Below, in pieces: positions 1-9,157 of a stretch of 64,000 nt of DNA (the stretch's first letter is position 1; each line of letters begins with the position of its first letter). Source of the stretch: a virus; IMG/VR virus record IMGVR_UViG_3300049048_000052, positions 1 through 64,000 of that record, one strand, 5' to 3'. A program made the position numbers and the translations under genes. Under the pieces are notes generated by a model. That model saw only the letters and a list, made by a program, of their open reading frames with translations, searched no databases and was not told where the DNA came from.

Positions 1-937
1 GAATGGAGCATCACTCGTTGGAGCTGAGGATAGTACTCTCTCGATATTGGGGTTCTGTAGGTTGTTCTTGAAGGTTTGTAAGCTCTTAGGTACATAAGTA
101 ATACCTTCAGCAACACCTTCCCAACGTACAGCAGCAACCCTTCTACCAGGCATAATACCTAGGGAGACAGAGTCAACCTTACAACGCTGCAGTTCATACC
201 TGCCTTGAACCTGAGGGTTCTTGAGACCAGCCTGACCAGTCTGAGCTTGGGTAACAACGTTAGCATTACCGTAGTTAGCAAAGGGAGAGATCTGTCTAGA
301 ACCTAGTCTATACTTTTGGCCTTCGCTCTGAGCATAGTTAGTATCTAGGTCATTAGCATTCGCGTCGAATGCAATCTGAAACCTAGGACCTCGGGTAATC
401 ACCTGGTCCCTGGCAATCCTTCTAAGACCAAAGGTACGCATGACAAAGCTCATATCAACTAAGCCTTGTTCAAGCACCCAGGCAATCTGGATTTCACCGT
501 TTAGATAGATAGGAACTCTTTGTCCTAGTTCCAAGTAGGTTTCCGTAGCATCTCTAATAGAGAGGGTAAGAGACTGGAATCTACCGAAGAAGGCAACGTT
601 ACCCTCAACAGAATCTTGTGCCCATACTTCAAAGTCAAACTAGTTGTTAACGTAGAGGCTCTTTATCCTCTACTTCTCATAGTTTCCTATGAGTCCAGAC
701 TATATCATAGTAACCTAATGGTTACCGCCCCCGCTCGTGCCAACTTATCCTGTTCTAGGTATTGTTGGTAGTCGTTGAACCTTACTCCCATCCCGGAGAG
801 TCTTGGCTGCTGATTGCCATATCTATGTAGACTTAGGGTCCCAGCAGTTCAAGGGCTTTATACAGAGCCTTAACTTAACCCTGTAGTGGATCGATACCCA
901 CGTTGTTGACCGGAGCCTTATACAGGTCTAAAGCCAT
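1..937 (-). CDS. Probable tail tube protein, split by a group I intron, 3' end outside window
   Basis: Exon 1 (937 to 878) encodes 20 residues starting MALDLYKAP. Exon 2 (639 to 1) continues in frame for 213 codons, starting FDFEVWAQDSVEGN, and runs off the window edge. The 238 nt between them open with an in-frame stop, so without splicing the product ends at 20 residues. An AGGAAC Shine-Dalgarno-like sequence precedes the ATG. The gene follows the sheath gene on the same strand, the usual place for the tube, and the product reads as a compact beta-rich structural protein with no enzyme motif. The tube assignment rests on position and general character, so another virion protein is possible. 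The exon structure is much firmer than the name. Confidence 0.6.
640..877 (-). ncRNA. Group I self-splicing intron, 238 nt, no internal ORF
   Basis: Read on the minus strand, the classic core elements appear in order: a P3/P4 segment GCAATCAGCAGCCAAG, a P7 5' strand in GGTTCAACGACTA, and the P7 3' strand ATGATATAGTC. The 5' exon end TACAGGGT pairs for 8 bp with the internal guide GGCTCTGTA, which places the required U.G wobble at the splice site (position 878). The intron ends in G (position 640). Removing 640-877 joins the two exons in frame. With no room for a protein, its mobility would depend on a separate endonuclease. Confidence 0.93.
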
Positions 938-1031
938 TTTAAATGTTCCTTTTAATAAAGTTAACTATTATATACCAGGGGTATTAGGTATTAGTGTAGA
1001 TAGAACTAGACCTATAACTCTAAATCAATAA

Positions 1032-1841
1032 ATGACATATATACAATCTATAACAATAAGGGCATGCCCCTCCTGCAATAGCGAGGATACCGTATTAAAA
1101 GGTAGAACCCCTGATGATAGACAGATCTTTAAATGTAAAGCCTGTGGTAAGAAAACTACTGAGAATAAGAGAGTCAGAGGTAGTAGGGTATTCAATCTAT
1201 CAGAGTTGCTACCCTTACACCTTAAACTTCATACTAACCTGAATAATGGGGAGCTATATAGCTTAGGCGTCTTAATAGCTGATGGGTCTATATCCAAGAC
1301 AGGCCAAATGAGTATAACCCTCCAAGAAAGGGACCAGGATATATTAACTACTATAAGAAAATGTCTGTGTATAGATAACCAGGTTAGGAGTGTGGACTGT
1401 TACTACTCCTATAAAGGAAAGAAGATAACTAAGAGCTATAAGAGATTAACCTGGGCCAATAGATACTCCACTAAATTCTGGGAGTACTTTGGTCTCATAA
1501 ATGGTAAGACTGGTAATGAGCAGTGGTTACCTTATATGAATAACACACACTTTGTTAGAGGCTTTTTAGATGGGGATGGGGGTATGTGTATAAGTAGAGG
1601 GTATATAAGACTATACTTCTCATGCCCCTGCTTAAACTTTATAGGTAAGTTACGTCTATATATAAACGAGCTTATTAAGAATATGGGTAGTATGACCTTC
1701 TCTAAAGGCTGCTATAACCTTCAGTATCATGGTGAGCATGCTTTAAATTTAGCCTCAATCCTTTACAAAGGTAGTGAAGGTATTAGATCAGACCGTAAAT
1801 ATGAAATCTATTATGATTACCTCATAGGTAACTACAAATAA
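1032..1841 (+). CDS. LAGLIDADG homing endonuclease with N-terminal zinc ribbon
   Basis: The 269-residue protein starts with a Cys4 zinc ribbon (C12, C15, C35, C38). It then carries two LAGLIDADG helices: the first around residues 77-86 (LGVLIADGS), the second around 174-184 (FVRGFLDGDGG). Two motifs in one chain is the monomeric form, which cuts long asymmetric sites. The gene runs against its neighbours, between the sheath gene and the intron-split gene and 94 bp upstream of exon 1, so it is free-standing rather than intron-encoded. It may serve the intron at 640-877. No clear Shine-Dalgarno precedes the ATG. A zinc-ribbon transposase was considered and dismissed because both LAGLIDADG motifs are clear. 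Confidence 0.9.
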   Translation: MTYIQSITIRACPSCNSEDTVLKGRTPDDRQIFKCKACGKKTTENKRVRGSRVFNLSELLPLHLKLHTNLNNGELYSLGVLIADGSISKTGQMSITLQERDQDILTTIRKCLCIDNQVRSVDCYYSYKGKKITKSYKRLTWANRYSTKFWEYFGLINGKTGNEQWLPYMNNTHFVRGFLDGDGGMCISRGYIRLYFSCPCLNFIGKLRLYINELIKNMGSMTFSKGCYNLQYHGEHALNLASILYKGSEGIRSDRKYEIYYDYLIGNYK

Positions 1842-1844
1842 AAA

Positions 1845-1866
1845 AGAGGGTCCATATGGACCCTCT
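1845..1866. terminator. Bidirectional hairpin terminator between convergent genes
   Basis: A perfect 11-bp palindrome (AGAGGGTCCAT and its complement) lies just after the stop of the plus-strand endonuclease and just after the stop of the minus-strand sheath gene. An A-run on its left would be a U-run for the minus transcript, so it best serves the sheath side. Confidence 0.8.
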
Positions 1867-1888
1867 GTCTGATTAACTTAGTTAAGGA

Positions 1889-4384
1889 CTAGTCCCCGAT
1901 CTGTATACCGCCAGTACTATTACGTACTAGGGTGATATAGATATAATCTGCAGCATATACAGGTAGGAAGCTAATTTGCACATTCAGTCTACCTGCTAGG
2001 TAATCTTCCTGCGTATTGTTAGAACTATCAATAACAGCAGGTAGGTAATTGGCCAGCTGACCGCCTCTAGTTAGAGAGCTTAGATAAGCATTGATAGAGG
2101 TAGCAATCTGAGACCTTAGCAAGGGAGTATTGGTCTCACTCTTATATTGCTGTAGGTTCTGGAATAAGTCCTGACGGATCAGGTCATATATTCTTCTAAT
2201 AGCCACCTTCTCAAAAGCGGTACCTGAGGATAACGTTCTACCGTTAATAAAGTAGAAGCCAGCCTGAGTTTGATCAAGGGCAAGGATTTCTAGTCTTGCA
2301 TCCGTATACAGTTGGAGGCTCGCCTTAGAGTTAAAGCGGGTATCTACTTCAAATATAGACTGGACAGGACCTGCAGTGGTTCTAGCATTGGGACCTACTT
2401 GTACAGGTATAACTGCTAGCTTACCTGCGTATAGACCATCAGGGGCCATACCAAATCTAGTAGCGTTAACCTGACCTGCATAGGTAGACCAACCTGTAAT
2501 CATAACACCTCTCTTAGAGTCAAAGCCAGAGGTTTCTTGTCTAGCTACATTAGGTGACAATCCAGGTCTTGTATTAGTAATAGCAATCCTTAGACCTTCT
2601 AGTTCATGGGACTTATCTGCCTGATTTATAAGTCTCTGCTTGACAGCCCTAGACTTATACTGACCTGCAGCTAGTATGATATGAACTGGATACTCAGCCA
2701 TAGTGTCTATAGCTTTAATGTAATCAGCATCAGTAATATCTGGACCGTCAAATCCATTCTCAAGAGTTATCTCTCTTAGGTAATCAGGGCCGTAGTAGTT
2801 AGGATGTGCTGGATCTGTGGGATCCGTAATAGTGGTGTCAGGAGGCGCTATCCTTTGGGGCGAGCTGTATAGTAACTGAGCATTATAACCATCAGGGTTA
2901 AAGTACTTAGGTACAAATACGCCTCTTATTAGAACTGAAGTAGATAAAGCATTAATGAAACCATTTTCATCAATGGCCCTATCCTCAGCTAAATCTATAA
3001 CATAGTTCTCAGGTAGTTGAGCAGGGTTATACTTATCCCCATTAGTATCCTCAACAGTTAGACTGAAAGAGCTAGCAGTTAAAGGATATACACTAACCTT
3101 TAATGAGTTACCCCAACCTCCTACAGAGGCTGCGGCTAACCTAAGAATAGGTAGACCGTTCATATTATAGAACTCTCTAAAGGCAGTTCTAGGGCCATCC
3201 TCACCACCACTCATAAAAGTAGTGTTAGCGGATGTGAATGAGGTAACCGATAGACCTGAAGAATTAGAGAAACTGAATGTAGCTGTACCAGAGCCTGCGC
3301 CGCTATCAAGGGACTTATTAAGGGTGATAACCCCAGTGCTAGTATTAACAGACTGCACTAAAGTATTACTCTGTAGAACACCACTAATGTTAGTGGTTAC
3401 AATAGCACCTGGGCTAATGTAACCTGCATTACTAGTAGGTGTAACGGTTATAGTGGTAGTAGAATTAGAGTAGTTATAAGAAGCACTAGAGCCCACGGCC
3501 CCATCAGGAACCTGAAGCTCAAAGTAATATGAGAAGTTGTTACCAGCATTACCTACATAGGCTTCCTCAAGATAGAAGCTTATCCCAGTGTCGTCATCCC
3601 TTCTCACAATATCACCAAAGGGTGAATTGCCTGATAGAGTATTCATTAAGGCGGTACTAACTTGGCTAGTGGTAGCGTCCTTAAATATAGGCGTTTGGAA
3701 CAAGAAGCTCTGTACCCTAACGGACCACTCTTGATTTAACACTAAGGCTATATCAGATGTTTGTGTGATAGTACCGAAGATCAAGGATATACCCTGGGAT
3801 ATAGCCTTAGCCACACCCTTATCCGTGGATAAGCCTACACTAATAGAAGTGCTGACCGCAGACCAATCAATATTGGGATCTCCAAAGACATCAGGAATGT
3901 CTAGCAAGCTAATAAACTGATACTTAACAGTAGCAGTAGTAGAGTTTATAGCGGTAACCTTGAAGTAGTATCTACCTGCATCAGTACCAGTATAGCTGCC
4001 TGTGGTAAATATAGGGGTTTTAAGTACTGTACCGTATCTTGGGTAGGCCTGGCCAACATACTTGACATTGGTGGTTAGGTTGTTAGGCTTAGAGGCGACA
4101 CCTGCAAATACAACGGAGCCAAAAGCTTCCTTGGCTAAGCCCATAACTCTGACTATGCCAAAGTCTACTGCACCTTGATCAAAGGCTGCTTGGACTGCCA
4201 TGGATCCCTTAGCTAGATCGCTACCGAATCTATGGGCAAAATCCATAAAGTCGTTTACATAGTTGAATTGGTTAGCGGGCCCCTTAGTGAATTCTCCCAC
4301 CACCCCAATCCTATTCCTAAGTCCGAACCTGATTGGGTTGGTTCCGACATTCTGTTCGTTAAATATGATATCGGGGATTAACAT
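1889..4384 (-). CDS. Contractile tail sheath protein
   Basis: The 831-residue product begins with the typical sheath N terminus (IFNEQNVGTNPIRFGLRNRIGVVGEFTKGPAN-type, with sheath-like VVGEFTKGPAN at about 27-38). It ends with the conserved subunit-handshake strand (GRLNVQISFLPVYAADYIYI). Sheath subunits polymerise around the tail tube and contract to drive it through the host envelope. The middle, roughly residues 265-400, is a Ser/Thr/Gly-rich insertion likely exposed on the tail surface. A GGAG sequence five bases before the ATG fixes the start. The protein is longer than many sheaths because of the insertion. Confidence 0.92.
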   Translation of the reverse strand: MLIPDIIFNEQNVGTNPIRFGLRNRIGVVGEFTKGPANQFNYVNDFMDFAHRFGSDLAKGSMAVQAAFDQGAVDFGIVRVMGLAKEAFGSVVFAGVASKPNNLTTNVKYVGQAYPRYGTVLKTPIFTTGSYTGTDAGRYYFKVTAINSTTATVKYQFISLLDIPDVFGDPNIDWSAVSTSISVGLSTDKGVAKAISQGISLIFGTITQTSDIALVLNQEWSVRVQSFLFQTPIFKDATTSQVSTALMNTLSGNSPFGDIVRRDDDTGISFYLEEAYVGNAGNNFSYYFELQVPDGAVGSSASYNYSNSTTTITVTPTSNAGYISPGAIVTTNISGVLQSNTLVQSVNTSTGVITLNKSLDSGAGSGTATFSFSNSSGLSVTSFTSANTTFMSGGEDGPRTAFREFYNMNGLPILRLAAASVGGWGNSLKVSVYPLTASSFSLTVEDTNGDKYNPAQLPENYVIDLAEDRAIDENGFINALSTSVLIRGVFVPKYFNPDGYNAQLLYSSPQRIAPPDTTITDPTDPAHPNYYGPDYLREITLENGFDGPDITDADYIKAIDTMAEYPVHIILAAGQYKSRAVKQRLINQADKSHELEGLRIAITNTRPGLSPNVARQETSGFDSKRGVMITGWSTYAGQVNATRFGMAPDGLYAGKLAVIPVQVGPNARTTAGPVQSIFEVDTRFNSKASLQLYTDARLEILALDQTQAGFYFINGRTLSSGTAFEKVAIRRIYDLIRQDLFQNLQQYKSETNTPLLRSQIATSINAYLSSLTRGGQLANYLPAVIDSSNNTQEDYLAGRLNVQISFLPVYAADYIYITLVRNSTGGIQIGD

Positions 4385-4401
4385 TATTTCTCCGTAATTA
4401 C

Positions 4402-5121
4402 TTATTCATTAATGGTCAGGTTGGCTTCTATGTTGGTGACAGGAACATCAAACCTATCCCTCCAACCTCTACTGATATACCCATCTAGCCTTACCAGTAG
4501 CTCAGCCTCGTGGAAGTAGACATTCTTGTCCTTCTCCCATCTACCAGCTTTTAGGTTGGCATATAGGGCCTCAAAGGAGTTGCAGCGTATGGGCATAAAT
4601 CTCTTATAGACAGGATCGCTAACAACTAGTCTTAGTATCTCCAGATACTCGCCTAGTATGTTCACTGATGGATTAATGATTAATGGTACCTCTTTTCTTG
4701 CGTTGGATGTAAGCAAGACTTGTGAGTAATCAAGAGGGGCCTCGGCCCAAGTACTGACAGTTTTACCATCATCTACAGGTACCATAACACTATTATGCTG
4801 TAATCCTATGACTATGTTATAGACAACATGGTCCTCATTACGAGTCTGTCCTATATTGTAAACCTCATACATAGCACTGACCCTATTGGTACCAGGAGCT
4901 AAGGGGGCGCCATCTGAGGAGTAGTATCCAAAGACAGAACATAGAAGACCCTCATCAAAGTAAAGGCCTGGGAATGTCTTATACCTATCTATAAACACTT
5001 GTTCCCCAGTCTCTGGATGGTAGACTGGGGGGTTAATAATAAGAGGGTGGTTAGCTATATAATCAACCAATGCCCTACAGAGATAGGGTATGGACGGAAC
5101 TGGAGGTCCTATGTCTACCAA
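4402..5121 (-). CDS. Probable neck or tail-completion protein
   Basis: The product has 239 residues. The start is TTG, seven bases after GGAGGAT, and overlaps the end of the upstream gene by 7 nt, implying coupled translation. I do not recognise a family. Size, mixed alpha/beta composition, and position immediately upstream of the sheath gene fit a tail terminator or head-tail connector, which in many contractile-tail phages precedes the sheath. The function is an inference from context. Confidence 0.6.
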   Translation of the reverse strand: MVDIGPPVPSIPYLCRALVDYIANHPLIINPPVYHPETGEQVFIDRYKTFPGLYFDEGLLCSVFGYYSSDGAPLAPGTNRVSAMYEVYNIGQTRNEDHVVYNIVIGLQHNSVMVPVDDGKTVSTWAEAPLDYSQVLLTSNARKEVPLIINPSVNILGEYLEILRLVVSDPVYKRFMPIRCNSFEALYANLKAGRWEKDKNVYFHEAELLVRLDGYISRGWRDRFDVPVTNIEANLTINE

Positions 5122-7196
5122 GGGGGTATCCTCCTCTTCTCTATAGTATTAAGGAAGTCCATCTTGTCATAAACATGTTGCAGTCCCGATGACTTCTTAT
5201 GTTTAGTTAAGGAGGCACTACCACTGAACTTAGTTAATAGTTCCTCAGTCTGGTCCGTAGGAGATTGAGTAGTAGTCCTGGCCACCTTAGCATCCACCGA
5301 TACCGATCTGGGCTTATTCTTATAGGGAGTCTTCTCTTCTATGGGGGTGCCAGTGGCTATCTCTAAACCAGCAGGTACTTGGGTAATATCTACTACCACC
5401 CTCACTTCCTCTTTAGTAGTCTGGAATGCGACTATCTCTACAGCATGAGGATAAACAAGGACACCTAAGGTATCACTAGCCTGACTTACTGTATACAAAG
5501 AGTTAAGGAATGCTAAGGCTACGTCCTCAGCAGAGGCATCAACTAGATCTATACTCCAAGGTGCAACCACTGTCGAATTACTAGAGGATACCCTAGCACT
5601 AAGAGTGCCTGTTACAGGTGCTCCTGTAAGTCTAAAGTAGAAGGTGTTAGGGATAGGTATATCCTTCTCCTTAACTGCAGGATCTGTAGTAGATCCTGAG
5701 CCAACCCTACTACCTGTTGTAGTCTTAACAGTACCCTTCTCTACCCCTATGATTAAAGAGTGAGGACCCCTCCTATCTAAGAAGGTATAGTTAGGTAATA
5801 GACCATATAAAATACCATCCACATAATCCTTACTAGTCGGTAGGGACCTATAGTTAATCAAGTCATTATGACTGTTATATAGAACCTTCCATACTGTGTT
5901 ATTAGTGTAGGGATTGGCGCCGCCAGAACTAACCGTATTAGCACAATAATAATCTAGGCCATCATAGGTAACTATAGATTTAGCTGCATAGGAGGTAGCT
6001 GAGCTCCATATACCCTGATAGCTACTACCCGTTGTATTAAATCTGCTATTAGCTATGGCAGTCTTACTAACAGTAAAGAATCTAACTATTATTAGCTCTG
6101 TACTGATAATGGCTGACATCCTCCTAGCATCAAAACGCAGGGAGCATAAGTTGGTCAGCATTCTGAAGCTAGCTACCTTCTTATCGTAGATACCTGTAGG
6201 ATCTGAACTATCAGAATCATACAGCTTCCTCTTAATCATAGAGATAGATGTTAAGCTAGTCGGCTCCACGTTAGGAGAGACTAATACATTAGAGTCATAA
6301 AATGTGACAGCCTCGTTAAGGGCATCTGAGAGGAGCTCTATGATGTCCTCAGCAGTTGAACCATCAGGTATACCGAAGGCTCCCTCAACAGGCTGCAGAA
6401 GCTCACTGGAACCTATCTGTGTGGATATATTAGTGGTGCTACCTGTAACTATAGTGTTAGTGGTGTCTAGTGTATTAGTAGTACTGGTAGTAGCCTTAAA
6501 TCCTCCCTCATCTGCATGGGTAACATAATACCAACAGAGAGCTATCTCACTGGGATCTATATTAAGACTATCTAATAACTTAACGTTAGAGTTAGGGTAT
6601 ACCTCCTCAATCCTAACTATTTGATCAGGAGGATTCAAATTAAAGTATGTAGCTGGTAAGCTAGTGGAGTCTATACCCAAGGATATATATAAGGTGGAGG
6701 CACTAGTACCACCTGCACTCAGTATAGCGGCAGCAGGCGCCTTGGTTTGTGTATATAACTTAGTTATCTCTGCTAAGTCATTAAGTGCTCCCTCTTCTAT
6801 CTGTTTAGCTGAGGTGACATTCTTAATATCATCGTCTAATGGTATAGATCTAATAAGTATAGCTGCGGTGAGTGCTGCCGCCACCCTAGTGATACCTTCA
6901 GAGAAAGGACTATCAGTTGATATCATCAACGTGATAACCCTCTGGTATAGGGCTACTATATCCGTAGGGTTAGTAGGATCTGAAAATAGATATGTGTTAT
7001 CCAGGTTCTTAGCCGCAGAAAGAATCAAGCCTATCCTAGGATAGGCTTGAGTTTGTGCTGTATTTATTATCTGGAGGTCCTTTGATGCTCTTAGTAGAAC
7101 ACTATAGGACCTAACCATATCAATGAAATCAGCCTGCTGCGCCTGGAGGAAGCTCTTAATATCAGGATTACTGCTGAACCCTCCAAAGCTATTCAT
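5115..7196 (-). CDS. Large virion structural protein of unknown function
   Basis: The 693-residue protein is rich in Ser and Thr. Its first 150 residues look helical. Middle and C-terminal parts contain beta-type stretches, including a short segment (about residues 390-440, YQGIWSSATSYAAKSIVTYDG) resembling carbohydrate-binding or CBM5/12-like modules that are common on phage surfaces. It ends PPW with its stop inside the start region of the next gene. GGAG lies nine bases before the ATG. Its place between head and sheath genes suggests a neck, collar or decoration role, but no family is recognised. Confidence 0.65.
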   Translation of the reverse strand: MNSFGGFSSNPDIKSFLQAQQADFIDMVRSYSVLLRASKDLQIINTAQTQAYPRIGLILSAAKNLDNTYLFSDPTNPTDIVALYQRVITLMISTDSPFSEGITRVAAALTAAILIRSIPLDDDIKNVTSAKQIEEGALNDLAEITKLYTQTKAPAAAILSAGGTSASTLYISLGIDSTSLPATYFNLNPPDQIVRIEEVYPNSNVKLLDSLNIDPSEIALCWYYVTHADEGGFKATTSTTNTLDTTNTIVTGSTTNISTQIGSSELLQPVEGAFGIPDGSTAEDIIELLSDALNEAVTFYDSNVLVSPNVEPTSLTSISMIKRKLYDSDSSDPTGIYDKKVASFRMLTNLCSLRFDARRMSAIISTELIIVRFFTVSKTAIANSRFNTTGSSYQGIWSSATSYAAKSIVTYDGLDYYCANTVSSGGANPYTNNTVWKVLYNSHNDLINYRSLPTSKDYVDGILYGLLPNYTFLDRRGPHSLIIGVEKGTVKTTTGSRVGSGSTTDPAVKEKDIPIPNTFYFRLTGAPVTGTLSARVSSSNSTVVAPWSIDLVDASAEDVALAFLNSLYTVSQASDTLGVLVYPHAVEIVAFQTTKEEVRVVVDITQVPAGLEIATGTPIEEKTPYKNKPRSVSVDAKVARTTTQSPTDQTEELLTKFSGSASLTKHKKSSGLQHVYDKMDFLNTIEKRRIPPW

Positions 7197-7199
7197 ATC

Positions 7200-7781
7200 T
7201 TAAAACTCCATGATAAGTATGGACTCGATAGTCTCTTCTTTATTGGTGTAATCAATACCGTATTCCTGGGCCAGGTCTTTTATCTTCCTCACAGAAAGAG
7301 CGGATAGTTCCTTGGCTCTCTTGGCTATAGCCTCAATCTTCTCATCAGCTACCTCTTCAAGCTTAACTTCCTCTACAGGCTCATCTGCAGGTAGTGCACG
7401 CTCAAGATCAGTAGCCTCGATCTTATCAGGTATGGATATCTCAACCCTATCAACAAAGGTATTGATAGGAGGATCCTGTGGAGGGACAATAAAGCTGTCC
7501 TCAGGCAGAGAAGTAGGATGTTCAATAACTTCTTCATATTGCTCCCCTACCGGAGTAAAACCATTCTCATCACTTACTTCTTTAAGCAAGGCGAGGCCTA
7601 CTTGGTCCTCATCTATGTAGATGAAATCTCGGTAGGGGAATAAGTTAGATAGTAAGTATTTGAGCTCCTCTCTTTCCTCAGACTTATTAATGTCTAGGTA
7701 GTAATCCTCATGGGCTGTAAGCCATATGTCCTTACTTCTAAACTGAAGTCTGAAAGGTGTTCCAACTTGTATTCTAATCAT
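7200..7781 (-). CDS. Small virion-module protein with C-terminal HeH/SAP-like helix pair
   Basis: The product has 193 residues. The first 70 are a compact alpha/beta domain. The middle is acidic and Pro-rich and probably flexible. The last 35 residues (ALSVRKIKDLAQEYGI, then TNKEETIESIL) match the helix-extended-helix pattern of HeH, SAP and Rho-N domains, which bind nucleic acid or serve as assembly contacts. A strong AAGGGG precedes the ATG. It ends 3 nt from the next gene, so the two are co-translated. A head-completion role is plausible but not shown. Confidence 0.6.
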   Translation of the reverse strand: MIRIQVGTPFRLQFRSKDIWLTAHEDYYLDINKSEEREELKYLLSNLFPYRDFIYIDEDQVGLALLKEVSDENGFTPVGEQYEEVIEHPTSLPEDSFIVPPQDPPINTFVDRVEISIPDKIEATDLERALPADEPVEEVKLEEVADEKIEAIAKRAKELSALSVRKIKDLAQEYGIDYTNKEETIESILIMEF

Positions 7782-7818
7782 AATTCCCCTTGTTTGTGCT
7801 AAAGGTTAGTATAACCTA

Positions 7819-8970
7819 TTAACCACCGATCAGCATATCATAGACATCCGAGACCTTGGTCAGAGCTGAGACAGCACCACCACTTAGGGCAACGTTAACT
7901 CTAACTAGAGCAACTGGATCACCATACAGAGTTAAGGCTGGCTTAGGATTAGGAGACATTGCAGTCCTAGCTATATTGAATGGGTTATCCAAGTAGATAG
8001 GATTGATTCTACCTAGTGCAGAGCTCTGCTCTTTAGCCAGGAACTTATACTGACCCACTTCTCTACCAACATGACCCTCAGGCATAAAGGTTGGGAAGTA
8101 GTACTCGTTGACGGCAACATAGGAAGTACCAGAAGCATTGAAAGGAGCCCCGGTCAGAGGTACAACAACACCATTAAGATCTACTAGAGCATCTTGCTTA
8201 GCGGTGGAGTATCTCTTAGCGGACTGAACCTTCCACAGCTTGCTGTTATAAGCAGTAGCCGCAGCAGACTCTAACATGATCTTCCTTTGAACAGGAATCT
8301 CACCTTGGGTAGCCTTCAACAGGTTAAATGCAGTCTGATCAAAACCAGGCTTAGCCATAACATCAGGTACACCAGAGTTATCTTGGTCATACACTTCAGC
8401 TAGAACAAACTCATAACCAATAGGGGATAGGAGTTTACCAGTGAATCTAGGATCAGATAGCTTCTGGATTTCTTCACTGTAGTAGTTATACACAGTGATA
8501 TCAGAAGTGGTAGCAGTACCCATGAAGATTCTCTTCTGTAGTTCCTGTACACCACCTACGCCAGCAACAGCTGCTTCTACATCAGAAGGTAGGAAGTAGG
8601 ATAGAAGAGCCTCATTGGTGGAGCTCATACCAATCGTATAGTTAACAGGAGGTGTAAGAGCCTCAGCTGCACTTCTGGAAGTGGGTTCTAGATACTTAGG
8701 AACTAGAGATACGATGTAGTCTCTACCGCTTGTTAACAGAGTAACAACAGTAGCAAAATCAAAGGTGTTGGGCTTATGGCTGGTACCGTTGATGGCATAT
8801 TTGGTGCCTTCAATCTCAACGGATCCGCTGGTGCCTAGAGAGAGAACACTACCACTAACAGAGCTGGTAGGCTTGTCCAATAGACCAGCTAATGCATAAG
8901 TCTTAGAACCTACATAATTACCAGGCTTTCTAGCACCTGGTAGAATTTGATGTGAATTAAGTAATCCCAT
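7819..8970 (-). CDS. Virion structural protein downstream of the major capsid gene
   Basis: The 383-residue protein starts MGLLNSHQILPGARKP and is rich in Ser, Thr, Ala and Gly, with no enzyme motif. It follows the major capsid gene, separated by a strong hairpin terminator, and has its own AAGGAAAA ribosome site. That suggests independent, possibly high, expression. A head decoration protein, second capsid protein or head-fibre protein would fit. I do not recognise the family. Confidence 0.6.
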   Translation of the reverse strand: MGLLNSHQILPGARKPGNYVGSKTYALAGLLDKPTSSVSGSVLSLGTSGSVEIEGTKYAINGTSHKPNTFDFATVVTLLTSGRDYIVSLVPKYLEPTSRSAAEALTPPVNYTIGMSSTNEALLSYFLPSDVEAAVAGVGGVQELQKRIFMGTATTSDITVYNYYSEEIQKLSDPRFTGKLLSPIGYEFVLAEVYDQDNSGVPDVMAKPGFDQTAFNLLKATQGEIPVQRKIMLESAAATAYNSKLWKVQSAKRYSTAKQDALVDLNGVVVPLTGAPFNASGTSYVAVNEYYFPTFMPEGHVGREVGQYKFLAKEQSSALGRINPIYLDNPFNIARTAMSPNPKPALTLYGDPVALVRVNVALSGGAVSALTKVSDVYDMLIGG

Positions 8971-9114
8971 TATTATTTTCCTTATGGACTAATTGAGGTT
9001 GGTTATCTTCTACTTCAAGTACCCAGACCAACCAACGTAGGATACCCTCATCTACTTCCTGGACCTCATGGTCTCTTTAGTGGGAAGTTATATAAGTAAT
9101 ACTATAAACAGTAA

Positions 9115-9151
9115 AGTACATAGTAGGATGACCAGCACCCTACTATGTACT
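9115..9151 (-). terminator. Terminator after the major capsid gene
   Basis: A 13-bp perfect stem (AGTACATAGTAGG paired with CCTACTATGTACT) around a 11-nt loop lies seven bases past the capsid stop codon. It would end or attenuate the capsid transcript before the 383-residue gene. Confidence 0.75.
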
Positions 9152-9157
9152 CACAGA

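Noticed and set aside
3222-3422. Plus-strand frame inside the sheath gene
   Set aside because: Opposite strand of a well-supported structural gene and no ribosome site.
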